A DNA stretch of 20,381 nucleotides. Source: AC-37 sp035275105 (GTDB lineage Bacteria > Actinomycetota > Thermoleophilia > Solirubrobacterales > Thermoleophilaceae). A program made the translations under genes and the position numbers. The notes under the pieces are model-generated. The model saw nothing but the letters and a program-made list of their open reading frames with translations. It ran no database searches and was not told the DNA's origin. Below, one piece after another: positions 1 to 6,561 of this stretch (its first letter is position 1; each line of letters starts with the position of its first letter). Location of the stretch: the NCBI GenBank assembly GCA_035275105.1, contig DATENL010000116.1:1-20381 (forward strand). The letters run 5' to 3'.

Positions 1-262
1 CAACGTCGAGATGAAGCTCGAGGTCTGGGACTCGCCCAACTCGGCCGGGATCGTGATCGACGCCGTCCGCTGCTGCAAGCTGGCGCTCAACCACGGCGTC
101 GGCGGACCGCTCGAGGAGCCGTCCTCCTACCTGATGAAGTCACCGCCGGTGCAGGTGCCCGATCCGGTGGCGCGGGAGAACACGGAGCGGTTCATCGAGC
201 AGCACGGTGGCGCTCCGAAGCTGCCGGGCGGCGCCAAGATCCGCGCTACGGCCGACGTCTAG
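1..262 (+). CDS. ino1: Inositol-3-phosphate synthase, C-terminal end (partial)
   Basis: This is the last ~86 residues of myo-inositol-1-phosphate synthase; the gene begins before the window. The enzyme is cytosolic and NAD-dependent, and converts glucose-6-phosphate to inositol-3-phosphate, the precursor of phosphatidylinositol and mycothiol-type compounds in actinobacteria. The visible segments KLEVWDSPNSAGIVIDAVRC, GGPLEEPSSYLMKSPP and the DPVAREN tail match the family's conserved C-terminal region, where the SPNSAG stretch helps build the active site. The frame is open from base 2. Its TAG stop lies inside a CTAG shared with the stop of the convergent RTX gene, so the two genes overlap by 4 bp. 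The identification is firm; the start and full length cannot be seen. Confidence 0.93.
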   Translation, partial: NVEMKLEVWDSPNSAGIVIDAVRCCKLALNHGVGGPLEEPSSYLMKSPPVQVPDPVARENTERFIEQHGGAPKLPGGAKIRATADV

Positions 263-1671
263 CGTCGACGAGCACGTGGTAGCCGCCCGGCCCGCGAGGA
301 GACGCTCGAACGGCGCAGCACGAGCGTGTAGCTCGTCTCGTGGTGCCTGCGCAGCGCGCGGCCCCACCTGACCGCGATCGCCACGTGCAGCCGTAGGACG
401 CCTGTCGCCTCGAACTGCGCGCGCGCCTCGTCGCCGAGGGGAACGGCGAGCCGCCGGCGCGTGTTGTCGGGCAGCTCGCGCTCCGCGGTGCCGGCGAGCT
501 CGTGCCCCAACCGCAGGGTGATCCGCACGCGGCAGCGCTGCGGCGCCACGCACCAGAGCCGGCCGCTGAGCGACCGGAGGGCGGCCTGAGTCCGGAACGC
601 GTCGATCCGAATCAGGTGGGAGCCGATCCCGACGCTCTCGCAATCGAAGTCGATCGCGTCGAGCATCGGCTGGATGCGCACGCCCGGGTCGCGCGGCATG
701 ACGGCGTCGCGGCCCGCCCCGCACTCGACCTCGTCCTTCTGGTAGCCGCGCCGATCGTCCTCGTCGAGCCCGTCGCCGGAGTCGACCACGTCGTCGCCCG
801 CGCCGGCGCGGATGCGGTCCCGGCCGGCGTCGCCGGCGACGTCGTCGGCGCCCGCACGGCCCTCGACGACGTCGTCGCCCTCGCCGGCCGCGAGGACATC
901 CGGCCCCGGCCCACCGAGCACGACGTCTCCGCCGGGGCCGCCGTAGATGTTGCTCCCGCCCGGCGCGGCGATCAGCCGGTCGTCGCGCGGGCCGCCGCCG
1001 ACCTCCTCGACGCCGGTCACCGAGTCGCCCTCGCCGGCCGCGCCCGCGGGGGAGCCGGGCCGGCTCAGGTCCACGGTCACCGGCGCCCGGTGGTCGCCGT
1101 AGGACACGAAGTCGCCGCCACTCGGGAAGTCTCCGTTCTCACCCCCGTCGATCGCGTCGCCATCACCCCCTCCGCTCAGCGAGTCGGCGCCGCCGCGGCC
1201 CGCGATTCGATCGGGACCGGGTCCACCCGCGACCACGTCGCCGCCGTCGCCGCCCGTGAGGACGTCGCCACCCCTGCCGCCCTTCAGCTCGGCGAAGAAC
1301 CTGGAGCTCGCCGTCAGCTCGTCGGCGCCGGAACCGCCCTTGGCGTAGAGCACAAGCTCGCCGACGGCCAGGGAGTCGTCGCGGTCGCCGAGCGTCGCGT
1401 ACACCTCGTCGATGTGAAGGGTGGACGTGCACGTGACCGCGTGCGGCCCGGACGGCGCGCACCCGTCGCTGCCGTTGATGACAGCGCCGGGATCGGTCAC
1501 GACCACCGCGTCGCCGGCGCGCTTGACCTCGACGTCGTTGACCTCGCCGTCCGCGGCCGTGTAGCTCACGCCCGCGACGTACTGGTCGGTCTGCATCAGC
1601 CGCGCTGTCGAGGCCGGCGACGAGGCCGGCAGCACGAGCGCGATGGCAGCCAGGGTCAGCGCAGGTCGCAC
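259..1671 (-). CDS. Secreted RTX-type calcium-binding repeat protein (paralog A)
   Basis: A 470-residue predicted exported protein. A signal peptide (MRPALTLAAIALVLPASSPA) is followed by a domain with a Cys pair (about C71/C81). Two blocks of GGxGxDxL-type hemolysin calcium-binding nonapeptides lie at about residues 112-178 and 238-300, separated by a PVTVDLSRPGSPAGAAGEGD linker. The C-terminal domain is beta-rich and Arg-rich, with Cys near 317 and 344. By family knowledge such repeats fold into Ca2+-binding beta-rolls outside the cell; the specific role is unknown. An in-frame ATG at 1686 exists, but GTG at 1671 is preferred because the paralog at 2112-3488 aligns there (MRPAL versus MRLPL) and the upstream bases are conserved up to that codon. 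No Shine-Dalgarno is visible, so the mRNA may be leaderless. The stop overlaps the ino1 stop in CTAG. Confidence 0.85.
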   Translation of the reverse strand: MRPALTLAAIALVLPASSPASTARLMQTDQYVAGVSYTAADGEVNDVEVKRAGDAVVVTDPGAVINGSDGCAPSGPHAVTCTSTLHIDEVYATLGDRDDSLAVGELVLYAKGGSGADELTASSRFFAELKGGRGGDVLTGGDGGDVVAGGPGPDRIAGRGGADSLSGGGDGDAIDGGENGDFPSGGDFVSYGDHRAPVTVDLSRPGSPAGAAGEGDSVTGVEEVGGGPRDDRLIAAPGGSNIYGGPGGDVVLGGPGPDVLAAGEGDDVVEGRAGADDVAGDAGRDRIRAGAGDDVVDSGDGLDEDDRRGYQKDEVECGAGRDAVMPRDPGVRIQPMLDAIDFDCESVGIGSHLIRIDAFRTQAALRSLSGRLWCVAPQRCRVRITLRLGHELAGTAERELPDNTRRRLAVPLGDEARAQFEATGVLRLHVAIAVRWGRALRRHHETSYTLVLRRSSVSSRAGRLPRARRR

Positions 1672-1704
1672 GCTCAAGGAACCCATCCCGGCGACCCCGG
1701 TTGC
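1671..1704 (-). promoter_or_regulatory. ECF-sigma-like promoter of RTX paralog A
   Basis: Read on the minus strand, GCAACC (1704-1699) is followed by 16 nt and then GTTCCTT (from 1682), with the GTG start at 1671. The same layout, GCAACT-N16-GTTACTT with an equal 8 nt from GTT to the start codon, precedes the second RTX gene. An AAC-containing -35 and a GTT-type -10 at about 16-17 nt spacing is characteristic of ECF sigma promoters. The -10 position would put the transcript start at the start codon itself. Functional assignment is inference. Confidence 0.5.
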
Positions 1705-1726
1705 GGCGGCGAGGGCCGCGCAGGAG

Positions 1727-1732
1727 TAGATT
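1727..1732 (+). promoter_or_regulatory. Possible -10 box (TAGATT) of the STAS gene
   Basis: TAGATT fits the TANNNT -10 pattern seen before several genes here and lies 29 nt before the STAS start codon. Transcription from it would begin near 1739-1741, placing the start-codon hairpin (1743-1762) at the very 5' end of the mRNA. No -35 is recognised; support is modest. Confidence 0.35.
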
Positions 1733-1742
1733 CGGCAGGGCG

Positions 1743-1762
1743 TGGGGCGCCGAGGCGCCCCA
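1743..1762 (+). promoter_or_regulatory. Perfect inverted repeat abutting the STAS start codon
   Basis: TGGGGCGCC-GA-GGCGCCCCA is a perfect 9-bp inverted repeat with a 2-nt centre (in RNA, an 8-bp stem with a 4-nt loop is more realistic). Its last base is the A of the ATG at 1762. It occupies the place where a ribosome binding site would be, and no purine-rich Shine-Dalgarno is present. It could be an RNA hairpin hiding the start codon or a DNA operator. The structure is seen directly; the role is inferred. Confidence 0.55.
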
Positions 1763-2115
1763 TGTCACTGCCCAACCGCAGCCTCCGGATCCTGACCGCC
1801 CACCGCGGTCACACGGTTCGGATCGCGGTCTTCGGCGAGCTCGACCGCGGCACCCTCCTGCCGCTGTCCAAGGAGCTCGAGCAGTGCGACCGCGGACCGG
1901 CCAGCGTGTTCGTGATCGACCTGGCCGCGCTCGAGTTCCTGGACGGCGCCTCCTTCAGGATGCTGCTCGAGTTCGGCCGCCGGCTTCGCCGGCGCGGGCG
2001 ACACCTGACGCTCGTCAACCCCTCGCCTCAGGTGCGGCGGATCCTCGCGGTCGCGGCGATGGTGCACGAGGTGGACGTGCTGGACGAGTGGCTGGAGGAG
2101 CCGGCGGAGCGCTAG
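1762..2115 (+). CDS. STAS-domain protein (anti-sigma factor antagonist-like)
   Basis: A 117-residue single-domain STAS protein. Features: an N-terminal beta strand region (RIAVFGELDRGTLLPLSKEL), the core VIDLAALEFLDGASFRMLLE at residues 51-70, and the C-terminal strand-helix HLTLVNPSPQVRRIL. Relatives (SpoIIAA/RsbV family) act in partner switching, where the dephosphorylated form binds an anti-sigma kinase. In that family the loop reads D-S-S-G, with the second Ser phosphorylated; here it reads D61-G62-A63-S64, so the usual phosphoacceptor is Ala. Regulation by the normal kinase is therefore doubtful, although S64 is adjacent. The start is the first ATG, directly after the 1743-1762 hairpin. 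The gene lies between two RTX genes on the other strand; its stop overlaps the second one's stop in CTAG. Confidence 0.85.
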   Translation: MSLPNRSLRILTAHRGHTVRIAVFGELDRGTLLPLSKELEQCDRGPASVFVIDLAALEFLDGASFRMLLEFGRRLRRRGRHLTLVNPSPQVRRILAVAAMVHEVDVLDEWLEEPAER

Positions 2116-3488
2116 CGCGCGGGCGGCGACCCGTGCAGCAGCAGGGAGTAGCCGGTCGCGTCCCGGTGTCGCAACCGCGCTCCCCAGCGGACGACGATCG
2201 ACACGCCGAGCTTGAGCGCCCCCGCCTGAGCGAGCTCGTCGCGCACGGCGCGGCTGAGCGGCATCGTCAGCGTGCCGCTGCGCTCGCGCTTGATCTCGCG
2301 CTGCGCCGCCCCCACGACCCGGCCGTGCGCGTGAAGCTCGACGGCGACCACGCAGCGCTTCCAGCACTGGGGCGTCAGCTGGACCGCGCTGACCGGTTGG
2401 CCCTTGAAGGCGTGGAGGACCTCCACCAGGGGCCCCCCGAAGAACGTGAGGCGACCACAGCTCTGGTCGATCAGGTCGAGCAGGGGCCTGACGCCGGATC
2501 CGACGGAAACCGAGCCCCCGGCCCCGCACCTCACGACGTCTCGCTCGGGCAGGTCGCCCTCCGAGCTGCCCATCTCGTTCTCGCCGGCGCCGCCGTCGAG
2601 CGTGTCGCGACCCGGCCCTCCGCCGACGACGTCGTCGCCACCGGCTCCACGGATCCGGTCATGACTCCTGTCGCCGTACAGCTCGTCGGGCCCCGGACCG
2701 CCGCTGATCAGATCGTTGCCGCCGTTCCCGAGCACCAGCGTCCGGCGCCCGCCGGGCGGCAGGTCCTGGCTCAACGTGATCGTGTCCGGGCCGCGGCTTC
2801 CGTGGACGCTCTCGACGTTCGAGATCGTGTCGCCCTCACCGGCCGCGCCAGCCGGCGAGCCCGGCTCGCTGAGGTCGACCGTGACGGGACCGTTCTGATC
2901 CTCGTAGCTGACGATGTCGCCGTAGGACCAGTCGGTGTCGAACTGGCCCGCGCCGTCGATCTTGTCGGGTCCCGCACCACCCCGGAGCTGGTCGTTGCGA
3001 TCCGAGCCGGTCAGCTCGTCGGCGCCGTCGCCGCCCAGGAGCCACCCGCCGGCGACCCCGGCTCGGAGGGTGTCGTCGCCCTCGTCGCCCTCGAGCGTCC
3101 CGCCCGCCGCGCCGCCCTCCAGGTCGTCGTCGCCCGGCCCGCCCTCCGCGTCGAACGACGGCCCCTCGCTGGTGAAGTGATCGGCCTCGTCCCCGAGCTC
3201 CGCGTACACCGTGAGGTCCGAGTCGGTGCTCGGGCTCGTGCACGTCACGCTGTGCGCGGTGATAGCGGTACAGCCCGGGCCGGGCGTGATCTCGGCGCCC
3301 GTGTCCGTCAGGACGATCGGGTCGGTCGCCCCCTGCGCCGTGAGGTCGTTGACCTCGCCCGGGGCGGCCTCGTACTGCGCCACCGCGTACGTGCCGTAAC
3401 CCTGGATCACCTTCACCTCAGCGGTCGCCGCCGAGGCGGCGGCCGGGAACAGGAGGCCGGCGACGAGCGCTGCGAGCGGGAGCCGCAT
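2112..3488 (-). CDS. Secreted RTX-type calcium-binding repeat protein (paralog B)
   Basis: A 458-residue exported protein and clear paralog of the gene ending at 259. Signal peptide MRLPLAALVAGLLFPAAASA; Cys near 73 and 83; RTX-like GGxGxDxL repeats at about residues 116-182 and 253-302. The interrupting linker (about 190-232) has PVTVDLSEPGSPAGAAGEGD, nearly identical to paralog A. The C-terminal beta domain has Cys at 321 and 344 and the shared ending pattern VVRWGARLRHRDATGYSLLL. Conserved Cys pairs suggest disulfides in an extracytoplasmic protein (inference). ATG at 3488 has no Shine-Dalgarno and sits 8 nt after a GTT -10-like element. The much longer frame continuing upstream to 5474 is the antisense of the GT-PHP gene and is not used. 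Biological role unknown; a calcium-dependent surface or secreted protein is the safest description. Confidence 0.87.
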   Translation of the reverse strand: MRLPLAALVAGLLFPAAASAATAEVKVIQGYGTYAVAQYEAAPGEVNDLTAQGATDPIVLTDTGAEITPGPGCTAITAHSVTCTSPSTDSDLTVYAELGDEADHFTSEGPSFDAEGGPGDDDLEGGAAGGTLEGDEGDDTLRAGVAGGWLLGGDGADELTGSDRNDQLRGGAGPDKIDGAGQFDTDWSYGDIVSYEDQNGPVTVDLSEPGSPAGAAGEGDTISNVESVHGSRGPDTITLSQDLPPGGRRTLVLGNGGNDLISGGPGPDELYGDRSHDRIRGAGGDDVVGGGPGRDTLDGGAGENEMGSSEGDLPERDVVRCGAGGSVSVGSGVRPLLDLIDQSCGRLTFFGGPLVEVLHAFKGQPVSAVQLTPQCWKRCVVAVELHAHGRVVGAAQREIKRERSGTLTMPLSRAVRDELAQAGALKLGVSIVVRWGARLRHRDATGYSLLLHGSPPAR

Positions 3489-3521
3489 GCTCAAGTAACC
3501 CGACGCGGGCGATCCAGTTGC
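3489..3521 (-). promoter_or_regulatory. ECF-sigma-like promoter of RTX paralog B
   Basis: On the minus strand GCAACT (3521-3516), N16, GTTACTT (from 3499), then the ATG at 3488. Spacing to both the downstream box and the start codon equals that of paralog A. Its -35-like half lies within 12 nt of the TATGCT box used in the opposite direction by the GT-PHP operon, so the two promoters are back to back in 51 bp. Confidence 0.5.
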
Positions 3522-3527
3522 GCCACG

Positions 3528-3533
3528 TATGCT
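3528..3533 (+). promoter_or_regulatory. -10 box (TATGCT) of the GT-PHP operon
   Basis: TATGCT lies 6 nt before the GTG at 3540, which predicts a leaderless transcript. The same hexamer stands 8 nt before the ATG at 8135. No convincing -35 is seen at the usual distance. Confidence 0.5.
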
Positions 3534-3539
3534 GCGACG

Positions 3540-5441
3540 GTGCCCGCGGAGCGCTTCTCGATTGCCCAGGTCACGCCGTACGCCTGGGAGCAGCACCACG
3601 AGGTCAACCGGTTCGTCGAGCGTCTCTCGGACGAGCTCTGCGGGCGCGGGCACCGCGTGGTCGTGGTCGCGCCGTCCGAGTCGCGCGAGCTGATCCGGGA
3701 GTCGCGCGAGCGGATCAAGCGGGTGGCGAACGACCCCGACGCCGCGTTCGACGGCACGGGTTGCGCCTCCGTCCTCGCCGTCGGCCAGAGCCTGCCGGCG
3801 CGGCGCGGCGGACCGGTCTCGCTGCCGGTGGACGTCTCGCGCAGCATCGAGACCCTGCTCGACGGCGCCGACTTCGACTTCGTGCACGTGCACGAGCCGT
3901 TCGCGCCGAGCGCGGCGTCGGCGGCGCTGCGCCACTCGAAGGCGCTCAACGTCGGCACGTTCCACTCGGCCACCGAGCGCGTGCTCTCCACGCAGGTGGC
4001 GCGCCGCCTCGTGAGCCTCCTGTTCGGCAGGCTCGACGGGCGCACGGCGAGCTGGAACGCCACCCGCGACCTGGTGGCGCGCTACTTCCCGGGCGACTAC
4101 CGCGTCATCCCGCCGGGCGCCGAGCTCGTGCCGCGCCCCCACCGCGACGACCGCGAGGTGGTGGAGATCCTGTACGTCGCCGAGGAGGAGCGCGCGGCCA
4201 TGCGGCTCTTCCTGCGCGCGCTGCGCCGGCTGCCGCCGCACCTGCCCTGGCAGGCGACGGTCTGGTCGCGGCTCTCCGCCGTCGAGCCGGCGGTCCCGGT
4301 CGCGCGGGCGATCCGCGACCGCGTGCGCTTCGTCGGCCCCGAGCACGGCTCCGAGGCGCAGCACCTCGCGCAGGCGGACATCGTGGTCGCGGCCTCCTCC
4401 GGCGCCACGCCCGCACCCCAGTTGCCGTTCCGCGCGATGGCGGGCGGCGCGGTGCCGGTCGCGTCGCGGCTGCCGCAGTACGAGGAGGCCCTGGCCGACG
4501 GCGACCTCGGCCTGCTCTTCGAGCCGCGCGACACCGACACGCTGGCCGCCCAGATGGCCCGCCTGGTCGGCGACTCCGAGCTGCGCGAGCGGCTGCGGCG
4601 GCAGGTCGCCGAGCTCCATCCGACGCTCGAGTGGTCGCGCGTGGGAGCGGACTTCGAGGACCTGTACGAGCACATCGCGGCCCGCCGCCACGGGCCGGGC
4701 AACGCGACGGTCCGCAAGCGCCTGGCCGCCCGCGACCTGATCCACGTGGACCTCCACATGCACACCGACCACTCGCACGACTGCGCGACGCCTGTGGAGC
4801 GGCTGCTCGAAACCGCGAAGGAGCGCGGCCTCGGCGCGATCGCCGTGACCGACCACAACGAGATCTCCGGCGCCCTCGAGGCCGAGCGGCAGGCGGACGG
4901 GATCAAGGTGATCGTCGCCGAGGAGGTGAAGACCGCCGACCAGGGCGAGGTGATCGGGTTGTTCATCCGCGAGAAGATCCCGCGCGGGCTGACCCTCGAC
5001 GAGACGATCGCGGAGATCCGCCGCCAGGGCGGGCTCGTGTACGTCCCGCATCCGTTCGACCGCATGCACTCGGTCCCCGACTACGAGCACCTGCTCGAGG
5101 TCGTGGAGCAGATCGACGCGATCGAGGTCTTCAACCCGCGCGTGGCGATGAAGTCGTTCAACGAGGAGGCCGCCCGCTTCGCGGCCAAGTACAGGATCGT
5201 GGCCGGCGCGGGCTCCGACAGCCACGTGCCGCAGGGGCTCGGCTCGGTCAAGATCGCGATGCGCGACTTCGACGGCCCGGAGGAGTTCCTCGAGTCGCTT
5301 CGCGACGCCGACATCATCAGGCGCAAGCAGAGCCTCCTCTACGTCCAGGCGCTGAAGCTGATCCAGACGAAGGCGCCCGGGGCGGCTCCGCGACCCACCA
5401 AGCGCGCCCCCAGGCAGGCCCGCCGCCGGGGCAACAAGTGA
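3540..5441 (+). CDS. Glycosyltransferase (PimA-like GT-B, degenerate) fused to PHP phosphoesterase domain
   Basis: A 633-residue two-domain protein. Residues 1-375 resemble GT4 enzymes of the PimA type: QVTPYAW start, GRGHRVVVVAP, H116-V-H-E-P, GTFH142, RFVGPEHG and a closing DLGLLFEPRD region. Key donor-binding features are altered. The Gly-Gly-Val loop is WEQHHEVN (16-23), the Arg/Lys loop is YVAEEER (212-218), and the E-x7-E motif is T290-x7-R298. Residues 400-600 form a PHP domain with an intact-looking metal set: D404-L-H406-M-H408, T437-D-H439-N, H504-P, D560-S-H562. This half probably hydrolyses a phosphoester, so it may be the active one. The C-terminus is basic (about 610-633). The GTG at 3540 follows TATGCT by 6 nt. 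It is the first gene of an operon; its TGA overlaps the next ATG by 1 base. Substrate unknown; ino1 and PimA-like ancestry hint at inositol lipids (weak). Confidence 0.82.
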   Translation: MPAERFSIAQVTPYAWEQHHEVNRFVERLSDELCGRGHRVVVVAPSESRELIRESRERIKRVANDPDAAFDGTGCASVLAVGQSLPARRGGPVSLPVDVSRSIETLLDGADFDFVHVHEPFAPSAASAALRHSKALNVGTFHSATERVLSTQVARRLVSLLFGRLDGRTASWNATRDLVARYFPGDYRVIPPGAELVPRPHRDDREVVEILYVAEEERAAMRLFLRALRRLPPHLPWQATVWSRLSAVEPAVPVARAIRDRVRFVGPEHGSEAQHLAQADIVVAASSGATPAPQLPFRAMAGGAVPVASRLPQYEEALADGDLGLLFEPRDTDTLAAQMARLVGDSELRERLRRQVAELHPTLEWSRVGADFEDLYEHIAARRHGPGNATVRKRLAARDLIHVDLHMHTDHSHDCATPVERLLETAKERGLGAIAVTDHNEISGALEAERQADGIKVIVAEEVKTADQGEVIGLFIREKIPRGLTLDETIAEIRRQGGLVYVPHPFDRMHSVPDYEHLLEVVEQIDAIEVFNPRVAMKSFNEEAARFAAKYRIVAGAGSDSHVPQGLGSVKIAMRDFDGPEEFLESLRDADIIRRKQSLLYVQALKLIQTKAPGAAPRPTKRAPRQARRRGNK

Positions 5442-6094
5442 TGCACGCGAAAGGACAGCAGCGGCCCCCGTCAAAAACCCGCGGCTGGATGCCGGCCACG
5501 GACGACGAGATTCGCGAGAAGTACCTGGAGCGCGCGATACGCGAGCTGAACCAGCTCACGCGCGAGCTTCAGGAGTGCGAGCACTGCCCGCGCGGACAGC
5601 TCATGCCCGTGCTCGGGTCGGGCCATCCGCAGGCGGACATCATGCTGCTCAAGTACGCGCCCACCGCGTCCGAGATCGAGGAGGGCGTGGCGTTCTACGG
5701 CCGCGCGGGGAGCGCGCTGATGAAGAGCTTCAAGCGGCTCGGGATCGACCCCCTGGCGGTCTACGGGACGCTCTGCGTGAAGTGCCCCGTGGGCGACACC
5801 GACCAGTCCGCTCCGGAGTGCCGCGCGCGGGTGCTCGAGGAGCTGGCGGTCGTGCAGCCGCGGATCGTGGTGGTCATGGGCGAGGCGGCGCTGGCCGAGC
5901 TGATGGAGCTCGAGGTCCCGCTCGGGCGACCCGTCGACCCCGAGCCGGGGCGGATCCAGAAGCTCACGCCGTCATGCGACGCGCTGTTCGTGCCGGACAT
6001 CGACGAGGCCCTCGACGACGAGTCCTCGAAGCGCGAGTTCTGGGCGGCCTTCCGCTCGCTCGGCGAGTGGTACGCGGCGTTCCCGCCGTACTAG
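5441..6094 (+). CDS. Uracil-DNA glycosylase superfamily protein (family 4-like, divergent)
   Basis: A 217-residue protein with the order of elements of family 4 (Fe-S) uracil-DNA glycosylases: C46-x2-C49 then PVLGSGHPQADIMLL, the AFYGRAG segment (84-90), C112-x2-C115 and C127, and PRIVVVMGEAALAEL. Four of these Cys can hold a 4Fe-4S cluster, although the last Cys spacing (C115-x11-C127) is shorter than usual. The catalytic motifs look lost: the GEAPG-type motif is KYAPT (71-75), and the C-terminal HPS motif is VPDID (184-188), with no His. Base excision activity is therefore uncertain; a nucleic-acid-binding or different role is possible. An N-terminal helix-rich extension (about 1-40) is present. 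ATG overlaps the previous stop (TGATG), indicating translational coupling to the GT-PHP gene. Confidence 0.78.
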   Translation: MHAKGQQRPPSKTRGWMPATDDEIREKYLERAIRELNQLTRELQECEHCPRGQLMPVLGSGHPQADIMLLKYAPTASEIEEGVAFYGRAGSALMKSFKRLGIDPLAVYGTLCVKCPVGDTDQSAPECRARVLEELAVVQPRIVVVMGEAALAELMELEVPLGRPVDPEPGRIQKLTPSCDALFVPDIDEALDDESSKREFWAAFRSLGEWYAAFPPY

Positions 6095-6123
6095 AGTCCG
6101 GGGCGTCGAGACGAGGAGGCTTC

Positions 6124-6558
6124 ATGGCCGACAGGGCGGACGTACTGGTCGTCGCGAACCGCACCGCGGGCTCTCCCGAGTTGCTCGAGGCGCTCAAGGA
6201 GCGCGCGTCGCGCGGCGACGTGAAGTTCCACCTGCTGGTCCCCGCGACGCCCCACGGCGTGGCGTGGGCCGCCGACATGCACTCGGGCGGGGGTGAGGCG
6301 GAGCACGACCTGCAGGCGGCGGTCGAGCACCTGCGGCGCGAGGGGCTCGACGTGGACGACGGAAAGGTCGGCGATCCCGACCCCGTCGCCGCCGTCGAGG
6401 ACGCGGTGAACTTCAAGCAGTTCGACGAGATCATCGTGTCGACCCTCCCCAAGCACGTCTCGAAGTGGCTGAAGCTCGACCTGCCGCATCGCGTCGAGCG
6501 GGCGACCGGCAAGCCCGTCACCCACGTCACGGCCAGCTCGGCGAAGGCCGAGGCGTAG
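6124..6558 (+). CDS. UspA-like (universal stress protein fold) protein
   Basis: A 144-residue soluble alpha/beta protein. The start VLVVANRTAGSPELLEALKERA, the middle strand VKFHLLVPATP, the D-V-D-D-GKVGDPDPVAAVEDA segment and the late FDEIIVSTLPKHVSKWLKLDLPHRVER fit a HUP/UspA-type fold. The last part resembles the nucleotide-contacting region of that family, but the classic G-x2-G-x9-G(S/T) pattern is not clear, so ATP binding is unproven. The start is well supported by GAGGAGG at 6113-6119, 4 nt before the ATG; this is one of the few strong Shine-Dalgarno sites in the window. A TAGAGT box (6092-6097) overlapping the preceding stop codon may give it its own promoter. Third gene of the operon. 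Function unknown beyond fold. Confidence 0.7.
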   Translation: MADRADVLVVANRTAGSPELLEALKERASRGDVKFHLLVPATPHGVAWAADMHSGGGEAEHDLQAAVEHLRREGLDVDDGKVGDPDPVAAVEDAVNFKQFDEIIVSTLPKHVSKWLKLDLPHRVERATGKPVTHVTASSAKAEA

Positions 6559-6561
6559 CCC

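Noticed and set aside
502..1761. Long + frame upstream of the STAS start
   Set aside because: It is antisense to RTX paralog A, with composition mirroring that gene; homologous STAS sequence begins only at 1762.
2112..5474. A 1120-codon open frame on the minus strand spanning the GT-PHP gene
   Set aside because: Only the 2112-3488 part has protein-like motifs and a signal peptide; the rest is antisense to the well-supported GT-PHP gene and is open because of high GC.
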